Below are positions 35,750-43,129 of a stretch of 64,000 bases of DNA, piece by piece; within the stretch, counting starts at the first letter, position 1, and each line of letters begins with the position of its first letter. Location: the NCBI RefSeq assembly GCF_947259345.1, contig NZ_CAMYLS010000019.1, forward strand, positions 142,752 to 206,751, in the 5' to 3' direction. A program made the position numbers and the translations under genes. Under the pieces are notes generated by a model that was given only the letters and a program-made list of their open reading frames with translations, did not search any database and was not told the DNA's origin. This DNA is from an uncultured Maricaulis sp. (GTDB lineage Bacteria > Pseudomonadota > Alphaproteobacteria > Caulobacterales > Maricaulaceae).

Positions 35750-36362
35750 GAAGGATTGGCCCCGACCATTTCTGTTTGATCCGTTGCGGCAACAACCCGG
35801 AGCGAAAGACAAAACTGTGCCGACATCGCCGCTCGATGATCCACGCGGGCATTTGGAATATGGCTTGGCCGAGATTTTGAAGCAGGCTCAGTCCGCAATT
35901 GATCGCGCCCCCGAAAGTGATGAGGCAAGGCTGGCGAAGCGGATGATTAAGCGGGCGGAGAGTATCCGTTTACTTTGCGCGCTTGGAAAATCAGAGCTAG
36001 CCGCGTCAGAGGGCATAATGCTCGGCTGGGATTTTGGGCAACTCATCATCGAGTTTGGCTTGGCTGAGCGGCTGGGACATGGGGCTCAATCGCAAGCCAA
36101 CAAGCGAGAAAATGCAAAGCGTTCGGTTCAGGCGCGAAGACAGGATTTCGATGACTGGGCGCTACCCATCGCGCACGAGGTCGTCGAGGCCGCGTTGGTT
36201 ATGAAAGAGCGAATCTCGCAGTCGCAGGCCGCCGAAGCGCTGTGTGACCGGGCGCATGAGCAGTTTCCCGGCGCGAAAATCCCAAAAAGCACGCGCGCGT
36301 ATGAAAACCACATTCGGCGCTGGCGGGAAGAAGGGCGGATAGTGCTCAGACGTGAAACATGA
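35739..36362 (+). CDS. Hypothetical protein of the integrative element
   Basis: The 207-residue protein is hydrophilic and basic, with helical stretches. Its C-terminal part (ERISQSQAAEALCDRAHEQFPGAKIPKSTRAYENHIRRWREEGRI) reads like a DNA-binding helix-turn-helix region seen in accessory-element proteins. I recognise no family. The ATG at 35739 has AAAGGG 8 bases upstream and overlaps the integrase stop by 11 bases. A GTG at 35733 is too close to that site. A role in element regulation is possible but unproven. Confidence 0.65.
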   Translation: MHRKKDWPRPFLFDPLRQQPGAKDKTVPTSPLDDPRGHLEYGLAEILKQAQSAIDRAPESDEARLAKRMIKRAESIRLLCALGKSELAASEGIMLGWDFGQLIIEFGLAERLGHGAQSQANKRENAKRSVQARRQDFDDWALPIAHEVVEAALVMKERISQSQAAEALCDRAHEQFPGAKIPKSTRAYENHIRRWREEGRIVLRRET

Positions 36363-36463
36363 AGGGTACTAAGTTTCATGGGTCGCACATTGCTGCGCCA
36401 TGCTGTCAATAGGTGTCCTCCGAGGTTCGCCGAGCGGTTCGGCGATGGAGAAAGGAGGACAAT

Positions 36464-36658
36464 ATGCCAGACAAGGCCAAACGTGCCGCTTACTCGGTTC
36501 TCGACGCGGCGCAATATCTGGGCGTATCGCGCTCGCAGGTGTACCGCCTGCTCGCGGACGGCTCGCTTGATAGCCTGAAAATCGGCTCGCGGCGCTTAAT
36601 CCGGCGCGATGCGATGGACGCGCTTCTGGAGCGGTCCGTCGCTCCTAGTCAGTCCTGA
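36464..36658 (+). CDS. Excisionase/AlpA-like helix-turn-helix protein
   Basis: The 64-residue protein is almost entirely a winged helix-turn-helix of the excisionase (Xis/AlpA, MerR-like) type. The pattern YSVLDAAQYLGVSRSQVYRLL, then LKIGSRRLIRRDAMDALLE, is characteristic. AAAGGAGG lies 6 bases before the ATG at 36464, an ideal ribosome site; a longer frame from 36413 is not needed. Such proteins direct excision or switch on integrase genes in P4-like elements. It lies downstream of the integrase in the same direction. Confidence 0.85.
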   Translation: MPDKAKRAAYSVLDAAQYLGVSRSQVYRLLADGSLDSLKIGSRRLIRRDAMDALLERSVAPSQS

Positions 36659-36736
36659 AAAGTGAAATGCCCCCAGCGCTGTTAGCGGCAGCGCCAGGGC
36701 GTATTCCAAACAAACCTTGGATGGAGGTTTATAACG

Positions 36737-36928
36737 ATGGCGAAACTACGCCAGCGCGCGACCTCGCGCAATCATTTCGACCTGCCGCTTTTCCGCTTTG
36801 CGGCCCGGCGTGAAGATACCCGCCGCCTTTCCTATGCCGAGCGTTTCGTGCGCTCGCGCATGCCCTATCGCCCCGCCGAGACCGTGAAGCTGTACGCCTC
36901 GCTCGCGGGCCTGAATAGGGAGGACTAG
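36737..36928 (+). CDS. Small basic hypothetical protein
   Basis: The 63-residue protein is Arg-rich (MAKLRQRATSRNHFDLPLF, then RRLSYAERFVRSRMPYRPAETVKLYASLAGL) with no recognised domain. A GGAGG ribosome site lies about 10 bases upstream, and the next gene starts 3 bases after its stop, which supports real coding. The composition suggests nucleic-acid binding, as is common among small proteins of mobile elements. Confidence 0.6.
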   Translation: MAKLRQRATSRNHFDLPLFRFAARREDTRRLSYAERFVRSRMPYRPAETVKLYASLAGLNRED

Positions 36929-36931
36929 GCC

Positions 36932-37237
36932 ATGACGGAGACCGTTCTTGTCACCTTTCCAAGCGCGCCAGAACGCCCCGGCGTCTCTCTTACCGGGCGG
37001 GATGCCTGGGCGCTGGTGAAGCTAGCCGAAGCCGGGCCGAAGGGCGTCACGCCCATTGATACTCCCGGCCCGCGCTGGTCGGCTTATGTGTTCAATTTGC
37101 GGAGCCTTAGCCTCAATATCGAGACCCGGCATGAACGCCACGGGCCGCCCTTCGCGGGAAGCCATGCGCGATATGTGTTGCATGAGACCGTTTCGATAAG
37201 GGCGCTCGCGCCTTCCAGCGAGGGAGGCGGCGACTAG
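36932..37237 (+). CDS. Hypothetical protein with winged-helix-like region
   Basis: The 101-residue protein is in a tight unit with its upstream neighbour (3-base gap). The central part, GRDAWALVKLAEAGPKGVTPIDTPGPRWSAYVFNLRSLSLNIETRHERHGPPFAGSHARY, read in pieces, looks like a small winged-helix domain found in proteobacterial phage and island proteins. I cannot name a function. It belongs to the element's cargo. Confidence 0.6.
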   Translation: MTETVLVTFPSAPERPGVSLTGRDAWALVKLAEAGPKGVTPIDTPGPRWSAYVFNLRSLSLNIETRHERHGPPFAGSHARYVLHETVSIRALAPSSEGGGD

Positions 37238-37294
37238 GCGAAACCGGGAGGGCGGGCTTTGCGTCCGCCCCCAGCGCCTGCCGTATCCTGAAAC

Positions 37295-37825
37295 ATGAAA
37301 GCAAATGAAAACGGCCGCTCGCGCCGGGAGCCGCCGCACGCCCGGATTTATTCAAGCTGGTATCTCCTCCCGGCGTGGCGAACCCTTGATAGCCGGGGGC
37401 GGGATTTGGTCACGCATGTGACGGCGGCGTACCGACCGCCTGAGCACGGCAAGCCGAACGCCTTCGAGCTTTCAGACGCCACCGCGGCGGCGATGCTGGG
37501 GTGTTCTGAGAATACTGCACGGGCCGTGGTAAGCGCTTGCGTTGAACGCGGCTGGTTTGTCTTGGAGCGGCGCGGGGCGTTCGCTGGGCCGAAGGGCACA
37601 CGGGGACGAGTGATTTCGCTCGCCTGCTATCCGACCGAAACCCGCAAGGCGGAGCCCCAGCGCTTCAAGCGATGGCGGCCACAGGAAAATTCAACGGCGC
37701 AAAATTTGTGGTTCACGCTCGCGCCCTATGACGGCGAACGGCGCAAAAACCGCGCCGTACGGGGCGCAAAATCTGCGGAGCGCGGCGGGCGCCGAAAATC
37801 GCGCGGGCGGGGGCGGAAAGGTTAG
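37295..37825 (+). CDS. Hypothetical protein with helix-turn-helix (replication-protein-like)
   Basis: The 176-residue protein has a central helix-turn-helix region (ELSDATAAAMLGCSENTARAVVSACVERGWFVLERRGAF) and a very basic, low-complexity C-terminus (about 145-176, GGRRKSRGRGRKG). The layout resembles small replication or control proteins of plasmids and islands, but I cannot assign it. The start ATG lies 57 bases after the previous stop with no strong ribosome site visible. It is the last plus-strand gene of the element. Confidence 0.6.
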   Translation: MKANENGRSRREPPHARIYSSWYLLPAWRTLDSRGRDLVTHVTAAYRPPEHGKPNAFELSDATAAAMLGCSENTARAVVSACVERGWFVLERRGAFAGPKGTRGRVISLACYPTETRKAEPQRFKRWRPQENSTAQNLWFTLAPYDGERRKNRAVRGAKSAERGGRRKSRGRGRKG

Positions 37826-37900
37826 ACGAGACACGGCCGGACGCGCTGGGGCGGCGGCGTGGATGCGCGGCGGTTTGAACCGCTTATAGGTAGGCGCTAG

Positions 37901-37918
37901 GCAAGCGAAGCGCGGCGC
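37901..37918 (+). repeat. 18-bp direct repeat, left copy
   Basis: GCAAGCGAAGCGCGGCGC matches the copy at 38500-38517 in 17 of 18 bases. The two copies flank the lipoprotein gene. Confidence 0.5.
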
Positions 37919-37935
37919 AAACCGGGAGACGGGCC

Positions 37936-38430
37936 TCACTCGGTATCAAGGTACTGTGGCGCAAGCTCGTTCCAGACGCCATCGACAGCCAATGTCATTG
38001 CCTGTTCCTGCGGACTAAGGGAGTTATACTGCTCCGGCGAGAAGAACATAATACGCATTTCGGCGTCAGGCTTTCTTATCGTTGACGTCGTTGGGCCGCT
38101 CATGCTGCCGAGCGTATTGCAGGTGCTTCCTGAGCAGTTTGTGGTTCCAGAGTAATTGTAACCGCCTGTCGAGATTGTTTCCGACCTGTATCCGCTCTCG
38201 TCAGTGAGCAGAGCGAAATGACTAAACCCGTTGTCCCTGCCGATTTCAGCGGCGCGCAGATAGATAAAATCTTCTATTTGACCGAGGCGAGCGAAAGCGT
38301 TGCCGCCAGCGCGGATTTGGTAGACTTGCTGACCAACCTGGCGATGCTCTACGCCTCCAGTAAATCCCATCTCGCCATATGTTGTGCAGGATGCTGCTAA
38401 GAGCGCAGCGACAAACGCTAACCAACGCAT
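37936..38430 (-). CDS. Lipoprotein resembling the CC0125/CC1285 family
   Basis: The 164-residue protein begins with a lipoprotein signal (MRWLAFVAALLAASC, lipobox AASC). The mature part has VYQIRAGGNAFARLGQIEDFIYLRAAEI in pieces, which recalls CC0125/CC1285-type Caulobacterales lipoproteins, whose function is unknown. I chose the ATG at 38430 because GGGAG lies 6 bases upstream; the ATG at 38436 abuts that site. It is the only minus-strand gene in the element and is flanked by an 18-bp direct repeat, so it may be a late-acquired cassette. Its codon use and lower GC also differ from the neighbours. Confidence 0.75.
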   Translation of the reverse strand: MRWLAFVAALLAASCTTYGEMGFTGGVEHRQVGQQVYQIRAGGNAFARLGQIEDFIYLRAAEIGRDNGFSHFALLTDESGYRSETISTGGYNYSGTTNCSGSTCNTLGSMSGPTTSTIRKPDAEMRIMFFSPEQYNSLSPQEQAMTLAVDGVWNELAPQYLDTE

Positions 38431-38489
38431 AGACATCTCCCTCGTTTTTTCGAGTTATTCGAAAATCGTGGCACCTAAGGGGCGATTAA

Positions 38490-38681
38490 GCAATCCGGAG
38501 CAAGCGAAGCCCGGCGCGAGCTGGTGACACGTTCCAGCGCGAGAATGAATTTGACCGGGTCCAGACACGAGCAGACAAGATACGAAAGCGCCTCGGCGGC
38601 TCGCCCGCCGTGGAGAGCATACCGCCCAAGCCGAAGGGCATGCATTGGCGCACGTATGGCCGTTATTGCGAAGAGCTGTAA
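38490..38681 (+). pseudogene. C-terminal remnant of an unidentified gene
   Basis: Between stop codons at 38487-38489 and 38679-38681 this frame is open but has no start codon. The translation is protein-like, with NEFDRVQTRADKIRKRLGG and KPKGMHWRTYGRYCEEL at the end. The charged, Trp/Tyr-containing tail is not what chance reading of this DNA gives in other frames. I read it as the 3' end of a decayed or interrupted gene. The family is not recognised. The rest of 38437-39033 shows no gene beyond this remnant, the repeat copy and the putative integrase sites. Confidence 0.45.
38500..38517 (+). repeat. 18-bp direct repeat, right copy
   Basis: GCAAGCGAAGCCCGGCGC is the partner of 37901-37918 and lies within the open frame of the gene remnant. 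Confidence 0.5.
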
Positions 38682-38956
38682 GCGGCGGACCGGGCGTTTT
38701 ACCGTCATGTCCGAATGCGATGGCCCGGCGAGTTCCCGTACGGGAGGGGCGGGGTTAATCGCTAGCGCCATCCGAGCGGGAGCTGGCTTAGAGGGCCAAT
38801 TTCCCGCTTCCTCAATTCAGGGTATGAGGCGCGTTTGAATCTCTAGGCGCCGGAAACCGGAGACCGGCGCTAAGGCTCGCGCGTCATAAACGCCCTAATT
38901 TTTGATCGGATCTGATGGTCAATTTCGAGAGCAGTACGCGCCCACGCGCGAGTCGA

Positions 38957-38978
38957 TGTTGGGGCATTTGTTAGGGCA
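38957..38978 (+). repeat. Two direct 10-bp repeats at 12-bp spacing (putative integrase arm sites, right)
   Basis: TGTTGGGGCA (38957) and TGTTAGGGCA (38969) repeat the motif and the 12-bp period seen upstream of the integrase. They lie 56-77 bases inside the right boundary of the element. Confidence 0.65.
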
Positions 38979-39033
38979 AGAGAAAGTCCACTCGCGCTAT
39001 CACATTGCATTTCATGTCTTATTTGGGAAATTA

Positions 39034-39121
39034 TGGCGGAGGGGGAGGGATTCGAACCCCCGGAACCTCGCGGTTCAACGGTTTTCAAGACCGCCGCAAT
39101 CGACCACTCTGCCACCCCTCC
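39034..39121 (-). tRNA. tRNA-Ser (anticodon UGA), CCA encoded
   Basis: The minus strand folds into a class II tRNA. The acceptor arm is GGAGGGG with CCCCTCC, the anticodon loop CTTGAAA has UGA at 39085-39087, and a long variable arm and the T-loop TTCGAAT are present. The 3' CCA is encoded at 39034-39036. The last 14 bases of the gene also form the right attachment core of the integrated element. Confidence 0.96.
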
Positions 39122-39243
39122 GTCCGCTTCACTTAGCGGGCAATGACGGGTCTGCGCAACTCTCCACTTGCAGCTTACCCTCCTTTCACCATTCTGGGCT
39201 AAAAAGACGGAAGGGTGGGTGTCCGGACAGGAGTGGACCCGGC

Positions 39244-40182
39244 ATGCAGACGTGGCGATTTCTACTGACAGGGCTGGCCTTGAGCCTGGTTGCGGCCTGT
39301 ACCTCGACCCCGGATCAGGTGCGCCATTATTCCGGCAGCGCCTCCACGCCAACCGGTTCGGGCAACTGGGCGCCGGCATCAAGCGGTTCCACGCGTGCCT
39401 CGAGGCCGCTCGATGCGCGTGGTCTTATCGCGGCCTCCAGCGACCATCAGAAGGTCGGCCGAACCTATACGGTGGCGGGTCGAACTTACCGCCCACAACG
39501 CAATGATAATTATGATGAAACGGGCATTGCCTCCTGGTATGGGCCGAATTTCCACGGGCGTCCGACCGCCAATGGTGAAGTCTTTGACCAAAATGCAATG
39601 ACGGCGGCTCACACAACTTTGCCAATTCCCTCGATTGCCGAAGTGACCAATCTGGAAAACGGGCGCTCAGTCATCGTCCGGATCAATGATCGCGGCCCCT
39701 TCGTGGATAATCGCCTGATCGATCTCAGCCGGGCTGCTGCAACGGAACTCGATTATATCGGCGCCGGCCTGGCGCATGTGCGCGTGCGGTATCTCGGCCC
39801 TGCCCACGAAAACGGGGCACCTCCGGAGCGCGTCTACCAGGCCAATGCGGCACCCACGCCTGCTTTCCAACCGGAACCGACCCGGGTCGCGGCCGTTCAG
39901 CCGGCGACTATCGAGCCGACCCCGGCCTGGCAGCCGTCATCTGCGCCCGGGGGGCGATTTTCGCTCCAGGTCGGCGCTTTCTCTGACCCGGACAATGCCC
40001 GGGAATTCGCGCGGCGCATCGATGGCGCCGGGGATGTCCGGGTTGAGGCCGGCACCGCGTTAACGGGTCAGATCTGGCGTGTTTTTGTCGGCCGCTGGTC
40101 GGATCGCAATGCCGCCCACGCCGCCCGCGGAACACTCGCCGACTGGGGCGTTTATGACGCCCGCATCGTGGCGGTAAACTAG
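39244..40182 (+). CDS. rlpA: RlpA-type septal lytic transglycosylase with SPOR domain
   Basis: The 312-residue outer-membrane lipoprotein cleaves peptidoglycan strands lacking stem peptides at the septum. It begins with a lipoprotein signal (MQTWRFLLTGLALSLVAAC). The double-psi beta-barrel catalytic domain spans about 90-190, with GIASWYGPNFHGRPTANGEVFD, the catalytic-region AHTTLP and the VRINDRGPF motif holding the conserved Asp. A Pro-rich linker and a C-terminal SPOR domain (about 235-312, FSLQVGAFSDPDNAREFARRI) bind denuded glycan at the division site. I chose the ATG at 39244. The long upstream extension to 38902 runs antisense through the tRNA and is not real. Confidence 0.92.
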   Translation: MQTWRFLLTGLALSLVAACTSTPDQVRHYSGSASTPTGSGNWAPASSGSTRASRPLDARGLIAASSDHQKVGRTYTVAGRTYRPQRNDNYDETGIASWYGPNFHGRPTANGEVFDQNAMTAAHTTLPIPSIAEVTNLENGRSVIVRINDRGPFVDNRLIDLSRAAATELDYIGAGLAHVRVRYLGPAHENGAPPERVYQANAAPTPAFQPEPTRVAAVQPATIEPTPAWQPSSAPGGRFSLQVGAFSDPDNAREFARRIDGAGDVRVEAGTALTGQIWRVFVGRWSDRNAAHAARGTLADWGVYDARIVAVN

Positions 40183-40294
40183 GCACAAAGACTGCCCCTG
40201 TCGTGACCGCGACGCTGGACGTCATCGTCTTGCCGCGCTTCAATGCTTCCTTCGCCTCGAACCACTACCGATTCCGGCCAGGGAGCGTCTCGAC

Positions 40295-41440
40295 GTGCGC
40301 GTATTTTCAGCCTTTGTTTTCCTCATCTCGCTTTTGGTTTCGGCGCCGCTCCAGGCGCAGACCACCTACCAGACCGAAGCCAGTCACGCGGCCATTCTCG
40401 ACGCGGAGACCGGTGAGGTTCTGTATTCACTCAACGGTGATGAGGCCATGCCACCGGCCTCGATGAGCAAGATGATGACCGTGTTGATGGTGCTTGAGGC
40501 GCTGGAGGCCGGGTCTTTGTCGCTGGATGACGAGTTGCCGGTCTCCGAACATGCCTGGCGGACCGGTGGTGCTGCGTCCGGCTCCTCGACCATGTTCCTG
40601 GAGGTGAATTCGCGGGCCCGCGTCGAGGATTTGCTGCGCGGCGTAATCATCCAGTCCGGCAATGATGCCTGCATCGTGTTGGCAGAAGCCCTTGGCGGGA
40701 CAGAAGAAGCCTTTGCCGACATGATGACGGATCGCGCACACGAGCTCGGCCTGACATCGGCGAGCTTCGCCAATGCCACCGGCTGGCCGGACCCTGACCA
40801 TCGCATCAGTGCTATTGATCTCGCCCGGCTGGCCCGCATCCTGATCGAAGACCACCCCGAGTATTACGGGATCTGGGCCGAACGCGAGTTCACCTATAAC
40901 GGCATCCGCCAATACAATCGCAATCCGCTTCTGGGCGTCTTCTCCGGCGCGGATGGCCTGAAAACCGGGCATACCGAGGAAAGCGGCTACGGCTTGGTCG
41001 GATCGGCCGAGCGTGATGGTGAGCGCCGCATCATTGTCTTCAACGGCATGGACTCGAACGCGGCACGCGCCACCGAGGCCGAGCGCATGATGCGCGCCGC
41101 TCTGAGTGATTACAGCCTCTATCGCCTGTTTGAGGCGGGCGACGCGGTCGACCACCGGGCCGAGGTCTTCATGGGCGACACCGAAACCGTCGCGCTTCGG
41201 GTTGCAAGCGACGTCACCGCCGGCCTGCACCGCCGGGCACGTCGCGACTTGACCGTAACCGTCAGCTATGATGGGCCGCTTGTCGCCCCGATCCAGGAGG
41301 GTGATGTGGTCGGCTCTCTGATCGTTGAAGCGCCGGATTATGACGCCCGGGAATATGATCTCGTGGCCGCCGAAAGCGTCGCCGAGAAGGGTCTGATCGG
41401 GCGGATCGGCGCGGCCATAGTCCATATGCTGCGAGGCTGA
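40295..41440 (+). CDS. D-alanyl-D-alanine carboxypeptidase (PBP5/6, DacA-DacF type)
   Basis: This periplasmic, membrane-anchored penicillin-binding protein trims the terminal D-Ala of peptidoglycan stem peptides. The 381-residue protein has a Sec signal (LISLLVSAPLQAQ). All three active-site motifs are present: SxxK as S56-M-S-K59, SxN as S121-G-N123 and KTG at 223-225. The PBP5 C-terminal beta domain (about 275-355) and an amphipathic tail follow. The start is GTG at 40295 with GGGAG about 9 bases upstream. It precedes tmk by 5 bases and may be the first gene of the operon ending at 44760. Confidence 0.93.
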   Translation: MRVFSAFVFLISLLVSAPLQAQTTYQTEASHAAILDAETGEVLYSLNGDEAMPPASMSKMMTVLMVLEALEAGSLSLDDELPVSEHAWRTGGAASGSSTMFLEVNSRARVEDLLRGVIIQSGNDACIVLAEALGGTEEAFADMMTDRAHELGLTSASFANATGWPDPDHRISAIDLARLARILIEDHPEYYGIWAEREFTYNGIRQYNRNPLLGVFSGADGLKTGHTEESGYGLVGSAERDGERRIIVFNGMDSNAARATEAERMMRAALSDYSLYRLFEAGDAVDHRAEVFMGDTETVALRVASDVTAGLHRRARRDLTVTVSYDGPLVAPIQEGDVVGSLIVEAPDYDAREYDLVAAESVAEKGLIGRIGAAIVHMLRG

Positions 41441-41445
41441 CGGGT

Positions 41446-42081
41446 ATGGCCGGGGGGAAGTTCATCACGCTGGAAGGCGGCGAGGGCGCAGGCAAGACCA
41501 CGCTCATCCGCGGTTTGACGCACGCGCTGGCCGATCGCGGGATTGATACGGTCGTGACGCGCGAACCCGGGGGGACGCCGGGCGCTGAACTCCTGCGGGA
41601 CCTTTTGCTCAACGGCGATGTCGAGCGCTGGTCGTCGCGGACGGAGGCCTTGCTCATGTATGCGGCCCGGGTCGATCATGTCGAACGCTGCATCAAACCG
41701 GCGCTGAACCGAGGCGCCTGGGTCCTGTGTGATCGTTTTGCTGATTCCACGCGGGCCTATCAGGGGGTCGGCGGCGGCTTGTCGGCGGCGGAGCTGGCCG
41801 AGCTCCAGCACTTTTCACTGGGTGCGTTTCACGCGGATCTGACCTTGATCGTCGACCTTGAGCCTGCGATCGGGCTCGAGCGAACGATAAAGCGCGGTGA
41901 AAAAATTACGCGGTTCGAGAAATTCGACGCCGATTATCATGAGCGCCTGCGCCAGGCCTTCCTCGATATTGCGGCCGAAGAGCCGCAGCGCTGTGTTGTG
42001 CTGGATGGCAGCCAGTCGCCGGAGGCGGTGCTCACCGCCGCGCTCGATATGGTCAATGCACGCCTGTTTTCACCGGCATGA
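41446..42081 (+). CDS. tmk: Thymidylate kinase
   Basis: The enzyme phosphorylates dTMP to dTDP for DNA synthesis. The 211-residue length is normal. The P-loop GGEGAGKTT is at about 8-16, the dTMP-binding REPGGTPGAE follows near 37-46, and the DRFADSTRAYQGVGGG motif is at about 90-105. Its stop overlaps the start of holB by four bases (ATGA). The tmk-holB-tatD order is widely conserved in bacteria. Confidence 0.96.
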   Translation: MAGGKFITLEGGEGAGKTTLIRGLTHALADRGIDTVVTREPGGTPGAELLRDLLLNGDVERWSSRTEALLMYAARVDHVERCIKPALNRGAWVLCDRFADSTRAYQGVGGGLSAAELAELQHFSLGAFHADLTLIVDLEPAIGLERTIKRGEKITRFEKFDADYHERLRQAFLDIAAEEPQRCVVLDGSQSPEAVLTAALDMVNARLFSPA

Positions 42082-43127
42082 GCACGGATCCCGATATCGG
42101 GTCCGACGTTCAGCCGGGCTGCCTCGCCCCGCGCGAGCGCTATGACTTGTTTGGGCATGAAGTGGCGGAAGAGGCGTTCGCCACTGCCTGGCAGAGCGGG
42201 CGACTGCACCATGCCTGGATGATCAGCGGGCCACGCGGTGTCGGCAAGGCCAGCCTTGCCTGGCGGGCCGCACGGCGCGTGCTGGGTGCCCGACCGATGC
42301 CGGAAGCCGGGCCATTGGGGGCCAGTGCCCAGGATCCGGTCTGCAAGCTGATCGAGTCCCAGGCCACGCCCGATCTCTTGCTATTGAGACGCCCTTGGGA
42401 TGACAAGCGCAAGCGCTGGCGTGCCGAGATCACGGTCGAGGAAGCCCGGCGGGCGCCTCACTTCTTTGAAATGAGCTCCGGCGGCGGTGGCTGGCGCGTC
42501 TGTATCGTCGATTGCGCTGACGACATGAATAACAATGCCGCCAATGCCCTGTTGAAAACGCTGGAAGAGCCACCGCATCGCGGCGTGCTGTTTCTGGTCA
42601 CCCATACGCCGGGGCGTTTGCCGGCCACCATTCGCTCACGCTGTCGCCGTTTGAGCCTGCGGGCTCCGTCTGCGGAAGCGACCGCCAGTTGGCTCGAGCA
42701 AACCGGCGCGGCGCCGGATACCGGTGCGGCGCTGGCGGCTGCGCGTCTCGCCGGCGGTGCACCGGGGCGGGCCCTGGCTCTGATCTCCGGCGGTGGTGTG
42801 GAGTTGGCGGCCGAGGTCAATCTTCTTGTGGATCGCGGTGCTGCGGCCAATGATGCCGACATTCGCAAGATCGCCGAGCGCCTCAGCCTGAAGGGCCAGG
42901 AGGAGATGCGCGACCTGTTTTATGAAGTACTCGCCAACGCCATTCGCGCCCAGGCCCGCGACCGGGCCGAAGCCGGTCAGGACCCGACGGCCTGGCTGGA
43001 CAGCTGGCGGGACCTCAATGCGCTTGTCCGCGATGCCAACGCGCTTTATCTCGACCCCAGACAGACCCTCTTGAGCGCGCTTGGCCAGGTCCGCGATGTA
43101 GCGCGCAAGGAAAAGGCCCGCGCCTGA
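42078..43127 (+). CDS. holB: DNA polymerase III subunit delta-prime
   Basis: Delta-prime is part of the clamp loader. The 349-residue protein has an AAA+ fold with a modified P-loop (GPRGVGKASLAWRAA) and the sensor region DDMNNNAANALLKTLEEPPHRGVLFLVTHTPGRLPATIRSRCRRL. The SRC motif near the end of that region is the arginine-finger-bearing signature of clamp-loader subunits. A C-terminal helical collar domain completes it. It overlaps tmk by four bases and is followed 2 bases later by the TatD-family gene. Confidence 0.93.
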   Translation: MSTDPDIGSDVQPGCLAPRERYDLFGHEVAEEAFATAWQSGRLHHAWMISGPRGVGKASLAWRAARRVLGARPMPEAGPLGASAQDPVCKLIESQATPDLLLLRRPWDDKRKRWRAEITVEEARRAPHFFEMSSGGGGWRVCIVDCADDMNNNAANALLKTLEEPPHRGVLFLVTHTPGRLPATIRSRCRRLSLRAPSAEATASWLEQTGAAPDTGAALAAARLAGGAPGRALALISGGGVELAAEVNLLVDRGAAANDADIRKIAERLSLKGQEEMRDLFYEVLANAIRAQARDRAEAGQDPTAWLDSWRDLNALVRDANALYLDPRQTLLSALGQVRDVARKEKARA

Positions 43128-43129
43128 GC

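Larger units (their letters stand above)
34320..39047. mobile_element. Integrative element inserted at the 3' end of tRNA-Ser(UGA)
   Basis: The 4.7 kb element is bounded by a direct repeat of the tRNA 3' end (14 bp) and carries a P4-type tyrosine integrase beside the left boundary. An Xis-like protein, several small proteins typical of mobile DNA, a lipoprotein cargo gene and a gene remnant make up the rest. Arrays of a 10-bp motif at 12-bp spacing lie just inside both ends, and I read them as integrase arm sites. No capsid, tail or conjugation genes are present, so it would need a helper or is a minimal genomic island. Confidence 0.8.

Noticed and set aside
38902..39243. N-terminal extension of RlpA by 114 codons
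   Set aside because: It runs antisense through the tRNA-Ser gene and across the element boundary. The lipoprotein signal at 39244 is the real start.
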